This document shows, piece by piece, positions 36,309 to 44,273 of a stretch of DNA of 64,000 bases. Under the pieces are notes generated by a model, which worked only from the letters and a program-made list of their open reading frames with translations, did no database searches and had not been told where the DNA came from. Origin of the DNA: Pontibacter coccineus (GTDB lineage Bacteria; Bacteroidota; Bacteroidia; Cytophagales; Hymenobacteraceae); NCBI RefSeq assembly GCF_030546575.1, contig NZ_JAUOTN010000002.1, positions 310,001-374,000 of the forward strand. The letters run 5' to 3'. The position numbers were made by a program, and so were the translations under genes. Position 1 is the stretch's first letter. Each line of letters begins with the position of its first letter.

Positions 36309-37613
36309 ATGATACCCGTACTTACTTCCGTCATGCTGGATACCAGAAGGGCCTTAAAAGCTGGCTCCTTTCCGGTAAGGCTAAGGCTTACCCACCAAAG
36401 GCAACGCAAATACTATAATACGGGCTACTCTTTGAGCGAGGCAGAATTTTCAAAAGTCCAAGCGGAAAAGCCGAAAGGGAAATTTAAGGAGCTTCAAATA
36501 GCTTTTCAGGCAATAGAGCAGAAGGCCATCAGTATTATCCGTGACCTAGAAGTCTTCACCTTTGAGCATTTCGAAAAGAAGTATCTGAACGCTGCCGTCA
36601 AGAACGACGTCTTTGCAGCCTTCGAGCAGCAAGTCAAAAGGCTGGTTGAGGAAGGCAGGGTAGGAACGGCCAGTAGCTATGAGAGCGCGAGCCTCTCGCT
36701 GGTGGCTTACTTGCAGAAGGAGCCTTTATCCAGAAATAAGGGCTTGTCTAGAGCTAAAGCAATCGAGAAAAAGGAAAACCTATTGAAGAAACGCAGGCCC
36801 CTAGCTTATGCCGCTATAACTGTTGATTTCCTGATGGGGTACGAGAAATGGATGCTTCAGAACGGCAGTTCTATCACCACCATCGGCATTTACCTGCGGG
36901 CGCTTCGCGCTATCTACAACAACGCAATCGCGGCAGGGGAGGTGAACGCTGACCTGTACCCGTTCGGGAAAAGAAAATACCAGATACCTTCAGGACGCAA
37001 TGTGAAGAAAGCCCTGGCACTGGTAGACATTGAAAAGATATTCTCCTATAAGCCTGCCACCGAAAACGAAGGGCGTGCGCGAGACCTGTGGATCTTCTCT
37101 TATCTGTGCAACGGGATAAATGTGAAGGACATCGCCCGTCTGAAGTACAAGCAACTTGACCAGGAGAGGATAAGCTTTGTCAGGGCCAAGACGGAGCGAA
37201 CCAGCCGCCAGAATATTAAGGCTATCACGGCCATGCGAACACCGGAGATTGATGAGATCATCGAGAGATGGGGCAACAAACCCGCTTACAGCGAGGCCTA
37301 TGTGTTTCCTTTGCTTGAGCCAGGGTTATCAGCGGAAAGAGAACGGGCAAAGATTCAGCATGCCACCAAGACCATAAATAAACACATCAAGCGTGTTGCC
37401 TCCGCAGTTGGCATTGAGAAAAACGTAAGCACCTACACAGCCCGGCATTCCTTCTCTACGGTCCTGAAACGCGCTGGAGCACCGATAGAGCTTATATCTG
37501 AATCTCTGGGGCACTCTAACCTGAAGACAACCGAAAACTACTTGGACAGCTTTGAGGATAAAGTGAAGAAGCAGTACGCGGCACGACTGACAGCATTTAA
37601 AGTGGCTGACTAA
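36309..37613 (+). CDS. Tyrosine-type site-specific integrase
   Basis: 434 residues from the ATG at 36309; the longer frame from 36270 would be translated through an inverted repeat. An N-terminal Arm-DNA-binding segment (VMLDTRRALKAGSFPVRLRL) and a SAM-like core-binding domain lead to the catalytic domain. Seen there: FSYLCNGINVKDIARLKYKQ, TARHSFST with Arg at about 379, LGHSNLKTTENYLD with His402 and nucleophile Tyr411. In the first arginine block an Asn stands in the CNGIN stretch, a form I associate with Bacteroidota integrases. It should catalyse integration at and excision from the tRNA-Arg repeats flanking the element. Confidence 0.93.
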   Translation: MIPVLTSVMLDTRRALKAGSFPVRLRLTHQRQRKYYNTGYSLSEAEFSKVQAEKPKGKFKELQIAFQAIEQKAISIIRDLEVFTFEHFEKKYLNAAVKNDVFAAFEQQVKRLVEEGRVGTASSYESASLSLVAYLQKEPLSRNKGLSRAKAIEKKENLLKKRRPLAYAAITVDFLMGYEKWMLQNGSSITTIGIYLRALRAIYNNAIAAGEVNADLYPFGKRKYQIPSGRNVKKALALVDIEKIFSYKPATENEGRARDLWIFSYLCNGINVKDIARLKYKQLDQERISFVRAKTERTSRQNIKAITAMRTPEIDEIIERWGNKPAYSEAYVFPLLEPGLSAERERAKIQHATKTINKHIKRVASAVGIEKNVSTYTARHSFSTVLKRAGAPIELISESLGHSNLKTTENYLDSFEDKVKKQYAARLTAFKVAD

Positions 37614-37877
37614 TGAGTCTCCTCTACTGGCTTATAGGAGAAGTAAGGTCACAATGGTACTACTTAGGGAGCTGTACAAATCACATTACTTTATGAATTG
37701 TAAAAAGTAGGCTGCCTCGCGTTCTATTCATGGTTTTTGAAAAAAACTATCAGCGGCTAATAGATGAGCACTAGCGGATTAATTCTAATGTGTCCTCATT
37801 GATAGAGATAAAATGAATGCGAAGTACTCTCTTCAGTTCAGGAGCCACTATTGGTCATACATAATACCTTAGAACTA
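37614..37877. other. 264-bp intergenic region in the element
   Basis: AT-rich and without a recognisable gene or hairpin. Confidence 0.4.
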
Positions 37878-38420
37878 TTAATCATTAATTTTAGTATGGA
37901 ACCTCTCGTTCGTAAACCTGATGGTGTCGGGTGCGGTGGGATCATTTCTGTTATCGAGTTGGTCAAATACCAACGTTACTTGAAACTCTCCTTTCACTTC
38001 TCTGGTTTTTTCGTTAAATGAGGTAATGGTCACGTAGTTGTCCACCGCTTTTCCATACACCTTAAAAATATCACCCAGCACATCCCCGTCGTCAACAAGG
38101 GTAGAGTAGCTAGAACCAGTCACGATTGTATCAACATCGACTTTGATGGTGTCTATAAGGTTTCTCTGCTCTTTGTATGGAATTTTAAACAAGGCAAGGG
38201 CCTCCCTCCGGAACTCCCTTTCGTTATAAACATGTATCATAATTGTAAATCCATAATCAAAAGGATTATTAGGCTGTGCATATATTTCCCCGCCCCAAGC
38301 TTCCCCATTTTTGGTAGCTGTTATCTTACCCCAGTAAACATCTGGAATTACGCTTTGCTCCTTCTTACAGGATTACAGGCTTATAAAAACAATCAAAAGA
38401 ATTGAAATTCTGTATAGCAT
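37878..38420 (-). pseudogene. Lipoprotein gene interrupted by a stop codon in the lipobox
   Basis: Translating from the ATG at 38418-38420 gives MLYRISILLIVFISL, then TAA (38373-38375), then SCKKEQSVIPDVYWG and an open frame to 37878. The pieces are in one frame and together make a normal lipoprotein signal (hydrophobic core, LxSC lipobox, KKEQ) followed by about 160 residues of mature protein. The downstream ATG at 38240 would give only the C-terminal 120 residues without a signal. The mature part (KITATKNGEAWGGEIYA ... PDTIRFTNERFHTKI) resembles small Bacteroidota lipoproteins of the DUF6252 kind, an attribution from memory. Either a recent nonsense mutation or a sequence error. Confidence 0.75.
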
Positions 38421-38426
38421 AGTTTT

Positions 38427-38606
38427 CTATTTAGATATTAACAGCCTTCTTGTCTCTGCGCTTTCCCCTTTTTGAATTTTCATGATGAAAACACCTGGGT
38501 GCAGCTCTGCAACATCAATATTTGCCGTATGAATACCTTGCTGCAGTGTACCAAGGTGTTTAGCGAGGACCACAGGCCTGTGATTTTAATTTCAAGACGT
38601 GTCTTA
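38427..38606 (-). pseudogene. Remnant of a T9SS sorting tail, frameshifted
   Basis: Minus-strand translation gives VSKTRLEIKITGL in one frame, then from about 38565 VVLAKHLGTLQQGIHTANID and VAELHPGVFIMKIQKGESAE followed by TRRLLISK and a stop at 38427-38429 in another. This is the second half of a type IX secretion sorting domain without its YPNP start, broken by a small deletion. It begins two bases after the stop of the outer-membrane barrel gene and ends seven bases before the broken lipoprotein gene. Confidence 0.6.
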
Positions 38607-38607
38607 C

Positions 38608-39303
38608 TTACAGCTTATAATTCACACCAAAAGCTAATGATTTGAAAAGGCGACGCCCCCATGGAGAATACGCTTCCCAGTCATAATCAAAGGAGTTATC
38701 GCCTGTCAGATTTCTTTTAAAGAGAAACAGCTCCGTATAACCGCTGAAGCGTTTGCTGATTTTGTAATTTGTTCCCAAGCCAGCCATCAGGAAAACATTC
38801 ACTCCCTTATCCTTTGTGTAAGCTGTGCTGGGCACTTCGTGCAGTGTTTCTGTCATGCTGCTTTTGGTGCTCCCATAGGCTGTTATAGCTGATACTGTAC
38901 CATATAAAGGAATGCGCCCGAAAGCTTTGAATAGGTCTACCTGTACTGTAGCAGGTATAGAGAACACATTAGTGCGGGAACCCGCTTTATACTTTACTGT
39001 ATCTGTAGCCTGATGATTAGGCGACCACTCAGCTTTATCGCTGCTGCCTCCATAACCTATACCTGTCTGTGCTCGCACCCTGTCATTTATTTTATACCCG
39101 ACAAGCAAGAAAACAGGAGTGAAATAGCCCGAAGTTAGGTGTCCCGCTGGTGAGGGATCTTTGTAATAGCTGTGGTAGGTGATGGTGGTTAACTCTATAC
39201 CTAGATAAAATTTTCTATCTGATAATTTCAGTGTATCCTGCTGCTCAGCATTAACAGTAAAAGAGTAGAAAAAAAGAAGCACTAGAGCGACTTTTTTTTT
39301 CAT
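38608..39303 (-). CDS. Outer-membrane beta-barrel protein
   Basis: 231 residues from the ATG at 39301-39303 with signal peptide KKKVALVLLFFYSFTVNA. Alternating amphipathic strands (KFYLGIELTTITYHSYY, RVRAQTGIGYGGS, GVNVFLMAGLGTNYKIS, RFSGYTELFLFKRNLTG) and a C-terminal strand ending FGVNYKL are typical of a small porin-like barrel. Function unknown. It carries several copies of the chromosomal CTATACC/GGTATAG word, unlike the mobilization genes, suggesting it was picked up from a related host. It is next to the MABP-like lipoprotein (47 bp away, same strand) and may work with it at the outer membrane. Confidence 0.75.
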   Translation of the reverse strand: MKKKVALVLLFFYSFTVNAEQQDTLKLSDRKFYLGIELTTITYHSYYKDPSPAGHLTSGYFTPVFLLVGYKINDRVRAQTGIGYGGSSDKAEWSPNHQATDTVKYKAGSRTNVFSIPATVQVDLFKAFGRIPLYGTVSAITAYGSTKSSMTETLHEVPSTAYTKDKGVNVFLMAGLGTNYKISKRFSGYTELFLFKRNLTGDNSFDYDWEAYSPWGRRLFKSLAFGVNYKL

Positions 39304-39350
39304 GACTTTATTGGTTATTAAAACCAGCTTTTCGGAAAAGATCATGCTAG

Positions 39351-40274
39351 CTACCTTTTAAAACATAAATAAATATAATCCCCACCTGCACCTTCATTTA
39401 GATCTTGATGATATTTTATCCAGCCTGATGGAGGAGTTATGTTACTAGTATTCCCTGAAATTATACCTACCTCTTTAATTGGAGTTCTGCCATTAGATGT
39501 TTCACGGTATACGTGACCAAAAATATATTTACCCCCTACACCATCATTTAAGTCAACTGTTTGACTATAGGTTCCATTAAAAGTAAACATATGCACCCAG
39601 CCATTCCATGGATTTGCATTACAAAGATACCCATTGAATGTGTAGCAAACCTGTGAGTAGCTGACAGCCATTAGATCTGTAATAGGAGTGGTATAGTTGA
39701 CTGGCGATATATAATTTTCATATGCATATTGTGGATCTCTTGTAAAAGTTAGATAAATATACTTACCACCAGCGCCTTTATTTAAATCAGTATTGATCTT
39801 TATGTGGCCTTCTGAAGGTTGAATGGAAGAGGAAGTACCAACAATCAAACGCAGAGCATATATATAACCGGAAGGATAAGAACTAACAGCACCTAGGCCC
39901 TCAGAAGTTAGAAAAACAGGGGGTAAAACACTCCCGCCTCCACCATCACAAGGATCACAAGGCACAACGTTTCTACTACCAATTTCGCCCGCTGTCACAT
40001 CAAATTTTGGCCTTGTCGGGCGTACACTTCCATCATCATAGCCAATTACCTGCACGTCCTTGCTTACGTATTGGCCTGTCTTGTTGCGCTTGTAGTCGTC
40101 GTCTTTTCTGGCGTCTTGTGCTTGAGAAGTGTTTGGCTCAACTACGAAGGGTTGCGCTGTGTCCTTCGACTTCTCGCAACCAGTTAGGGCCAGCGTGAAG
40201 GAGAGGATAAATAAAAAGAGTGGCCTGCTTAGGGCGCTGCGCCACTGGGAGCGGGTAATTGGTTTTGTTTTCAT
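39351..40274 (-). CDS. Lipoprotein with MABP-like repeats
   Basis: 307 residues. A lipoprotein signal (SRPLFLFILSFTLALTGCEK, lipid-modified Cys about 33) and a polar linker precede a Gly-rich turn (CDPCDGGGGS). Then come three copies of a motif: DLNKGAGGKYIYLTFTRD, DLNDGVGGKYIFGHVYRE and DLNEGAGGDYIYLCFKR at the C-terminus. The pattern Gx-I/K-DLNxGAGGxYIYL is the hallmark of the MABP beta-prism (MVB12-associated domain), which binds acidic membranes in eukaryotes and also occurs in bacterial proteins. That fold call is from pattern memory. Likely at the outer membrane with the adjacent barrel. Substrate or partner unknown. Confidence 0.65.
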   Translation of the reverse strand: MKTKPITRSQWRSALSRPLFLFILSFTLALTGCEKSKDTAQPFVVEPNTSQAQDARKDDDYKRNKTGQYVSKDVQVIGYDDGSVRPTRPKFDVTAGEIGSRNVVPCDPCDGGGGSVLPPVFLTSEGLGAVSSYPSGYIYALRLIVGTSSSIQPSEGHIKINTDLNKGAGGKYIYLTFTRDPQYAYENYISPVNYTTPITDLMAVSYSQVCYTFNGYLCNANPWNGWVHMFTFNGTYSQTVDLNDGVGGKYIFGHVYRETSNGRTPIKEVGIISGNTSNITPPSGWIKYHQDLNEGAGGDYIYLCFKR

Positions 40275-40591
40275 AAGAATGTTTTATTGGAATTTAATAT
40301 ATTCTAAATATTATACAATTATTTACAATTCGCAAAGAAAGTTTGCCTTATGAAGTAACATGGATAACTGACTATACTTGAGCTATTTGAGGTGGAAAAT
40401 CACTGGAATTTTAGTTCAGGAAGTATTATTATCAATAGAAAACGTCGAAAAAGTAACACGAACATGAGTCATTCCGGAGTTTAGGAATGGAATAAAAACG
40501 GAAAACCTCCTTTTTTTGGGATAAAGACAATTGTATCATCTGAAGACAGGAGGTTTTTATATGTTCTACCTCTAAAAATGCTGCTTCAGCA
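40275..40591. other. 317-bp gap in the element
   Basis: AT-rich, no gene. Contains a wide inverted repeat, AAAACCTCCT near 40503 and AGGAGGTTTT near 40546, separated by about 33 nt, with T runs on both arms; it could be a weak terminator or a trace of an insertion. Confidence 0.4.
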
Positions 40592-40804
40592 TTGCAGGTT
40601 CTCTCCCGCCGGCAGGAGAATTATCTCTCCCCTTTTCTCACACAATTTGACGTGCTGCTGGACCGCCGCCTAATACTCACTTTCCGGAGCCTGTGCCAGG
40701 CGCTGTTGCGCCACCGCAGCCGCTCCTCCGGCTTACTGAAGACTTGCGGGTTCACTGTTCTTTTACAATCCCTCCATGATCCAGCGAGAGGGGATAAGGG
40801 ATAG
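40592..40804 (+). pseudogene. Transposase N-terminal fragment
   Basis: 70 residues, of which the first about 48 (QNYLSPFLTQFDVLLDRRL and LTFRSLCQALLRHRSRSSGL, written here in part) resemble the N-terminus of Bacteroidota DDE transposases with the LLDKRLVxTFxxLxxxILxxRHxxxGLL pattern. The similarity stops after GLL and no catalytic domain follows. I see no terminal inverted repeats, so the insertion sequence cannot be assigned. Confidence 0.4.
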
Positions 40805-40853
40805 AAAATGTTAAGAGGAAAACGTCAGGTCAGGTAGTGGCCATAACATCTTC

Positions 40854-41393
40854 TTACTTCTGCTGCAATAGAGGAGCGATTGCCTCAGGCTCTCTGTTTT
40901 CAAGCCATGTTTTAGCATCTTCCGAGTTCTGATGAAAAGCCGAGTCAGCCCAATGTACTGCATCCGGATAAGCCTGCCGGACCATTCGGTACTTGATATC
41001 GCTCTCCTCTAGTCTGCTGTTCTCCCGGTACAGGCTGAAGCTCAGCCCGACGGAAATAGCCACCGTCAACAAACACACAATTCCCCCGATCACAAAGCCC
41101 CTGGACCTGTCCTCGAAATAGTGATGGTGCCGGACGGGCAGCACCTTGGGCAGCTTGGTGATCTTTTCCTGAAGTGAAGCGATCAGGGCGTAGATCTGCA
41201 GGGCCTGCACGCTCAGGTCATGCCGCTTGAGGAGCGCCTTCAGCTCCTCAAACTGGCTGTTGCAGTCAGGTGCCTGGGCAATCCGTGTGGGATTAGGCAC
41301 AGTCCCTTCCTCAAGCTTTTCCAGCCGCTTGTCCTGCAGGGCCAGCACGCGCTCCACGTCCAGGATGCGCTCTTCCAGTTCTTCCGTTTTCAT
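40854..41393 (-). CDS. Coiled-coil membrane protein of the mobilization operon
   Basis: 179 residues: an N-terminal coiled coil (EELEERILDVERVLALQDKR), a middle region ending in PVRHHHYFEDRSRG, one membrane helix (FVIGGIVCLLTVAISVGLSF) and a polar C-terminus. No enzymatic motif. Its start overlaps the relaxase stop by four bases (ATGA), so the two are translationally coupled. Similar single-helix proteins follow relaxases in other Bacteroidota mobilizable elements; a coupling or anchoring role is inference. Confidence 0.7.
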   Translation of the reverse strand: MKTEELEERILDVERVLALQDKRLEKLEEGTVPNPTRIAQAPDCNSQFEELKALLKRHDLSVQALQIYALIASLQEKITKLPKVLPVRHHHYFEDRSRGFVIGGIVCLLTVAISVGLSFSLYRENSRLEESDIKYRMVRQAYPDAVHWADSAFHQNSEDAKTWLENREPEAIAPLLQQK

Positions 41394-42328
41394 AAGCGAA
41401 TTCTCTTTTTCTTGCTGCGTTTCTTTTTCCTGAAGGGATAGTCATTGGCGTCCGCTGCCTGCCCTGTGGCAGGAGCCAGCAAGCCCTCAATCAGGCCTGG
41501 CGTGAGGTTTCTGCCCGTGGTAATGCCAGAGAAGGGTGAGGCTGTTTGACTAAGTGGGCTGTGTTGCCTGGAGCCAGGTGACACCAGCTTCTCCTGCTTA
41601 CTGTGCTGTTGGTCCAATTGCCTGCTGATGGCCCCGTAGCTCAGGCTCCTGTCCACGCTGGATCCCTTGAAGCTCAGCTCGCCCATGCGAAAGCTTATCC
41701 CCTGTACCTGCTGGGTTCCCCTCTTGTACTTGTAGTCGATGGAGATGCCCTTGCCCCGGAGCAGGCTCTCGAGCTCCTGCCAGGTCCCGGCCTTCGGCAG
41801 CGCCTGCCGGATCGCGTCGTGCAGTTCGTATTTGGCCTTGTCGGCCCCTTTCAGTCGCTCGAGCTTTACCTGCCCTTTGCCCGGGGCCAGGTAGTAGCCG
41901 TGCCTCTCGGTAAGCTCCCGGCACACCCGGACGTTGCGCCGGTGCTGGAACCTGTCTGGGATCGTCTTGCCTTCATAGTTGACCCGGTTGTAGACGATGT
42001 GCAGGTGCGGGTGCTCCCGGTCCCGGTGCAGGACAATCAGGTATTGTGTGCCGGTGATCTGCATCTTTTCCATGTACTCGCTTGCCCGCTCGACCATTAC
42101 CCGGTCAGAGAGCTTCGCTTTGTCGTGCACGCTCCAGTTCAGGGCGATGTGTCCCACGGCCTTCTCTAGCCCGGGGTTGAGTTTGCGCTGCAGGTTAAAG
42201 TCTGCCACCATCGAGGCGACAGTGTCCGTGCGGACGCCGTCCCAGTCCAGCACCTCCGCTCCGAGTTTCTGGACCACGTAGCGCACGCAGCCTCCAAAGC
42301 TTTTACCTGTCATCACCTTTCCGATCAT
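41390..42328 (-). CDS. mobB: Relaxase / mobilization nuclease (MobB-like)
   Basis: 312 residues. The N-terminal domain carries the relaxase histidine triad, HRDREHPHLHIVYNRV (HxH residues 108 and 110, with His101 and His106 nearby), preceded by GHIALNWSVHDKAKLSD and an N-terminal MIGKVMTGKSFGGCVRYV, the usual start of Bacteroidota MobP-class relaxases. The C-terminus is basic (KKKRSKKKRIRL), suiting DNA binding. It would nick the oriT strand and pilot the element into a recipient. It overlaps mobC by 26 bases and the membrane protein gene by four. Confidence 0.92.
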   Translation of the reverse strand: MIGKVMTGKSFGGCVRYVVQKLGAEVLDWDGVRTDTVASMVADFNLQRKLNPGLEKAVGHIALNWSVHDKAKLSDRVMVERASEYMEKMQITGTQYLIVLHRDREHPHLHIVYNRVNYEGKTIPDRFQHRRNVRVCRELTERHGYYLAPGKGQVKLERLKGADKAKYELHDAIRQALPKAGTWQELESLLRGKGISIDYKYKRGTQQVQGISFRMGELSFKGSSVDRSLSYGAISRQLDQQHSKQEKLVSPGSRQHSPLSQTASPFSGITTGRNLTPGLIEGLLAPATGQAADANDYPFRKKKRSKKKRIRL

Positions 42329-42698
42329 CTCTGCCTAGTTGCTGAAGTATGTGGTGGATGTCATAGAGGAGCTGGCGGCAGCTGCCCTGCAGGGAGAGCA
42401 GCCCCTGGCGGTGGGCCAGCCGGGTGAGCTGGTTGAGGTTGTTGGAGAGACCCGCGAGCATGCGCAGCGAGGCCGCCTCCTCGGGGCGGAGGCGCGCCAC
42501 AACGACTGCCTTCTTGGCCGCCGCCCGAAACCAGGCCGAGACGCTCAGGCCCGCCTCCCGCGCCTTGCCTGCAATCAGGAGCCGCTCCGTGTCGGTCACC
42601 CGCACCACGAGGATGTGGCTCCGCTTCACCCGCTTGAGCGGCCGGCCGCCCTTCTTTCCCTCGTGGCACTGCTGCCGCTGTGCTGTCTCTTTTTCCAT
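42303..42698 (-). CDS. mobC: Mobilization accessory protein MobC-like
   Basis: 131 residues with a ribbon-helix-helix-like N-terminus (RSHILVVRVTDTERLLIAGK) and the MobC helix ANLSNNLNQLTR-type segment seen here as LAGLSNNLNQLTRLAHRQG. These relaxosome proteins bind oriT and help open it for the relaxase. It directly precedes and overlaps the relaxase gene, and starts 69 bp downstream (in transcription sense) of the candidate oriT palindrome. Confidence 0.85.
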   Translation of the reverse strand: MEKETAQRQQCHEGKKGGRPLKRVKRSHILVVRVTDTERLLIAGKAREAGLSVSAWFRAAAKKAVVVARLRPEEAASLRMLAGLSNNLNQLTRLAHRQGLLSLQGSCRQLLYDIHHILQQLGRDDRKGDDR

Positions 42699-42766
42699 GC
42701 GCTCGTTGTTTACTTAGTAAGAAGAATCCCCTGCTGCGACCACCGGGAGCGGAGAGGCCGCCAGGA

Positions 42767-42800
42767 GTTTTTGTATGACAAAAACACAAACTTGCTCCCC
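42767..42800 (-). other. Candidate origin of transfer (oriT)
   Basis: An inverted repeat with 8-bp arms, GTTTTTGT (42767-42774) and ACAAAAAC (42778-42785), three bases apart, followed by ACAAACTTGCTCCCC (42786-42800). It lies in the short gap between the primase stop and the mobC start, where mobilizable elements keep their oriT. A palindrome next to a conserved-looking nic-side sequence is the expected architecture. The nick position is not determined. Confidence 0.5.
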
Positions 42801-42804
42801 ACTT

Positions 42805-43761
42805 TCAGAGGCTCCTTCCCCTGGCTCCCTTCCGGTGTCCGAAGCGGGGCCGAAGCCGCTTTGCCTGCCCCCGCCTGGCCACCAACAGCTCGTTCACGTC
42901 CTTGTGGCCTTGGTAGAGGGAGGAGAGGTCCCGGCAGTTTAGCTCCGATCGGAGCAGACGCTCACTTTCCATTCTGCCCGCCTGATCATGGTCCAGAAAG
43001 AGGAGCACCCGCCGGTGCCGGCCGAGCATATCCAGGCTCTTGCCGACCAGTGCAAGGGAGTTGAGGACAAGAAAGCTGGAGCTGGTCCCGAGGCGGGGCC
43101 GGAGCTCCAGGAGGGAGAGGAAATCCATGAAGCCCTCCACCAGGCAGACGGTGCCTGCGCCGTTGCCCACGAAGGTGATGTCCTTGGGGGAGGAGGAGCC
43201 CTTGAACCAGGCGTTGCGCAGCTCGTAGCCGCCCGAGCGGTTTTGAAACCCGATGGCTTGATAATGCCTGGAGCCGATGGCGAAGCCGACCTCCCGGCAG
43301 TAAGGGCCTGCCGTATGAAGGCTGATGCCCCGCTGTAGCAGGTAGCCTGCCAGCGGGCTATCAGCCTCCAGCGGCTTTGCCGCCAGCACCCTGATACCGG
43401 TGGGAGGTGCTGGTGCAAGAGCTGGAACTTCTCCCTTGGCTTGTTTCCCGGTTGATTGAATACTCAGGTCAGATATTGCTGTTGAAGCAAAAGTCTGTCC
43501 GGAAAGGAGCTGGATGACTTCCCGGATCGAGGCGGTGCGGTGGAGCCGCATGGCCAGGTCGAAGACCTTGCCGCCCTCCCCGCTGCCGTGGTCGTACCAG
43601 CGGTTCAGGCGCGTGTTGACCTTAAAGGAAGGCGTGCGCTCGGCCATCCGCACCGGGGAGATGTACCACCAGTCGCAGCCCCTCTTGTAGGCAGGCTGGA
43701 TGCCCTGGCTGGCCAGGTAATCCGTGATCACGATTTCGCTGTTGATCTGCTGGATGTTCAT
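42805..43761 (-). CDS. Toprim-domain primase-like protein
   Basis: 318 residues. An N-terminal CHC2-like region lacking most zinc cysteines (CDWWYISPVRMAERTPSFKV, then WYDHGSGEGGKVFDLA) is followed by a Toprim domain: VCLVEGFMDFLSLLE (catalytic Glu), VLNSLALVGKSL, and LFLDHDQAGRME (the DxD-like acidic pair). The C-terminus is strongly basic. Primases of this type accompany mobilization modules and would prime the transferred strand in the recipient. The downstream stop borders the candidate oriT. Confidence 0.85.
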   Translation of the reverse strand: MNIQQINSEIVITDYLASQGIQPAYKRGCDWWYISPVRMAERTPSFKVNTRLNRWYDHGSGEGGKVFDLAMRLHRTASIREVIQLLSGQTFASTAISDLSIQSTGKQAKGEVPALAPAPPTGIRVLAAKPLEADSPLAGYLLQRGISLHTAGPYCREVGFAIGSRHYQAIGFQNRSGGYELRNAWFKGSSSPKDITFVGNGAGTVCLVEGFMDFLSLLELRPRLGTSSSFLVLNSLALVGKSLDMLGRHRRVLLFLDHDQAGRMESERLLRSELNCRDLSSLYQGHKDVNELLVARRGQAKRLRPRFGHRKGARGRSL

Positions 43762-43848
43762 CGTTTTCTTCCTTCAGAGGCAAGAGGGAAAATAATTGGG
43801 GCGGGAAGCGCTTTCTCCCGAGGCAGGCGTGATTTTTGCTGGCAGGCA

Positions 43849-44181
43849 CTACTTCTTTTTTTTGCCTGCAGCAAGCTGGACCGCCTCCTCTCGGATCTCG
43901 GAAACGGTCTTCTTGCGGCCCTGGCGGACCCACTCCTCCAGCTCGCCTCGGTGAAAGTAGAGGCGCTTGCCCCGCTTGCTGAAGGGCACCTCCCGGCAGC
44001 TAACCTTGGTGTAGAGCGTGGCCACGGAGAGGTGGAGGAGGGCGGCTGCCTCGTGGATGTTGAGGATGGCCGCTGCCTCCTGCTGGGGGCGTTGTTCGAG
44101 TAGCAGCCGCTCGATGCGGCCCATCTGCTCGTGCAGCAGGCTGACGGCGCGGGGGAGTTGGTCGAAGGTGAGGTTTTCCAT
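43849..44181 (-). CDS. Helix-turn-helix (excisionase/MerR-like) protein
   Basis: 110 residues: an N-terminal helix (SLLHEQMGRIERLLLEQRPQ), then a winged helix-turn-helix of the HTH_17 type, ILNIHEAAALLHLSVATLYT followed by KRGKRLYFHRGELEEWV, and a Lys-rich tail. Bacteroidota mobile elements use such proteins as excisionases or as activators of the mobilization genes. It precedes the primase in the same direction with an 87-bp gap. Confidence 0.85.
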   Translation of the reverse strand: MENLTFDQLPRAVSLLHEQMGRIERLLLEQRPQQEAAAILNIHEAAALLHLSVATLYTKVSCREVPFSKRGKRLYFHRGELEEWVRQGRKKTVSEIREEAVQLAAGKKKK

Positions 44182-44273
44182 GGCAGCGTTCTGTTTGGTT
44201 TGTGCTGCAATGGTAGGGCGTAAGTTTGTAAGGCTGCAAGAGGGCTGCCCTGCATCCTGCCTGTTTCCTACCG

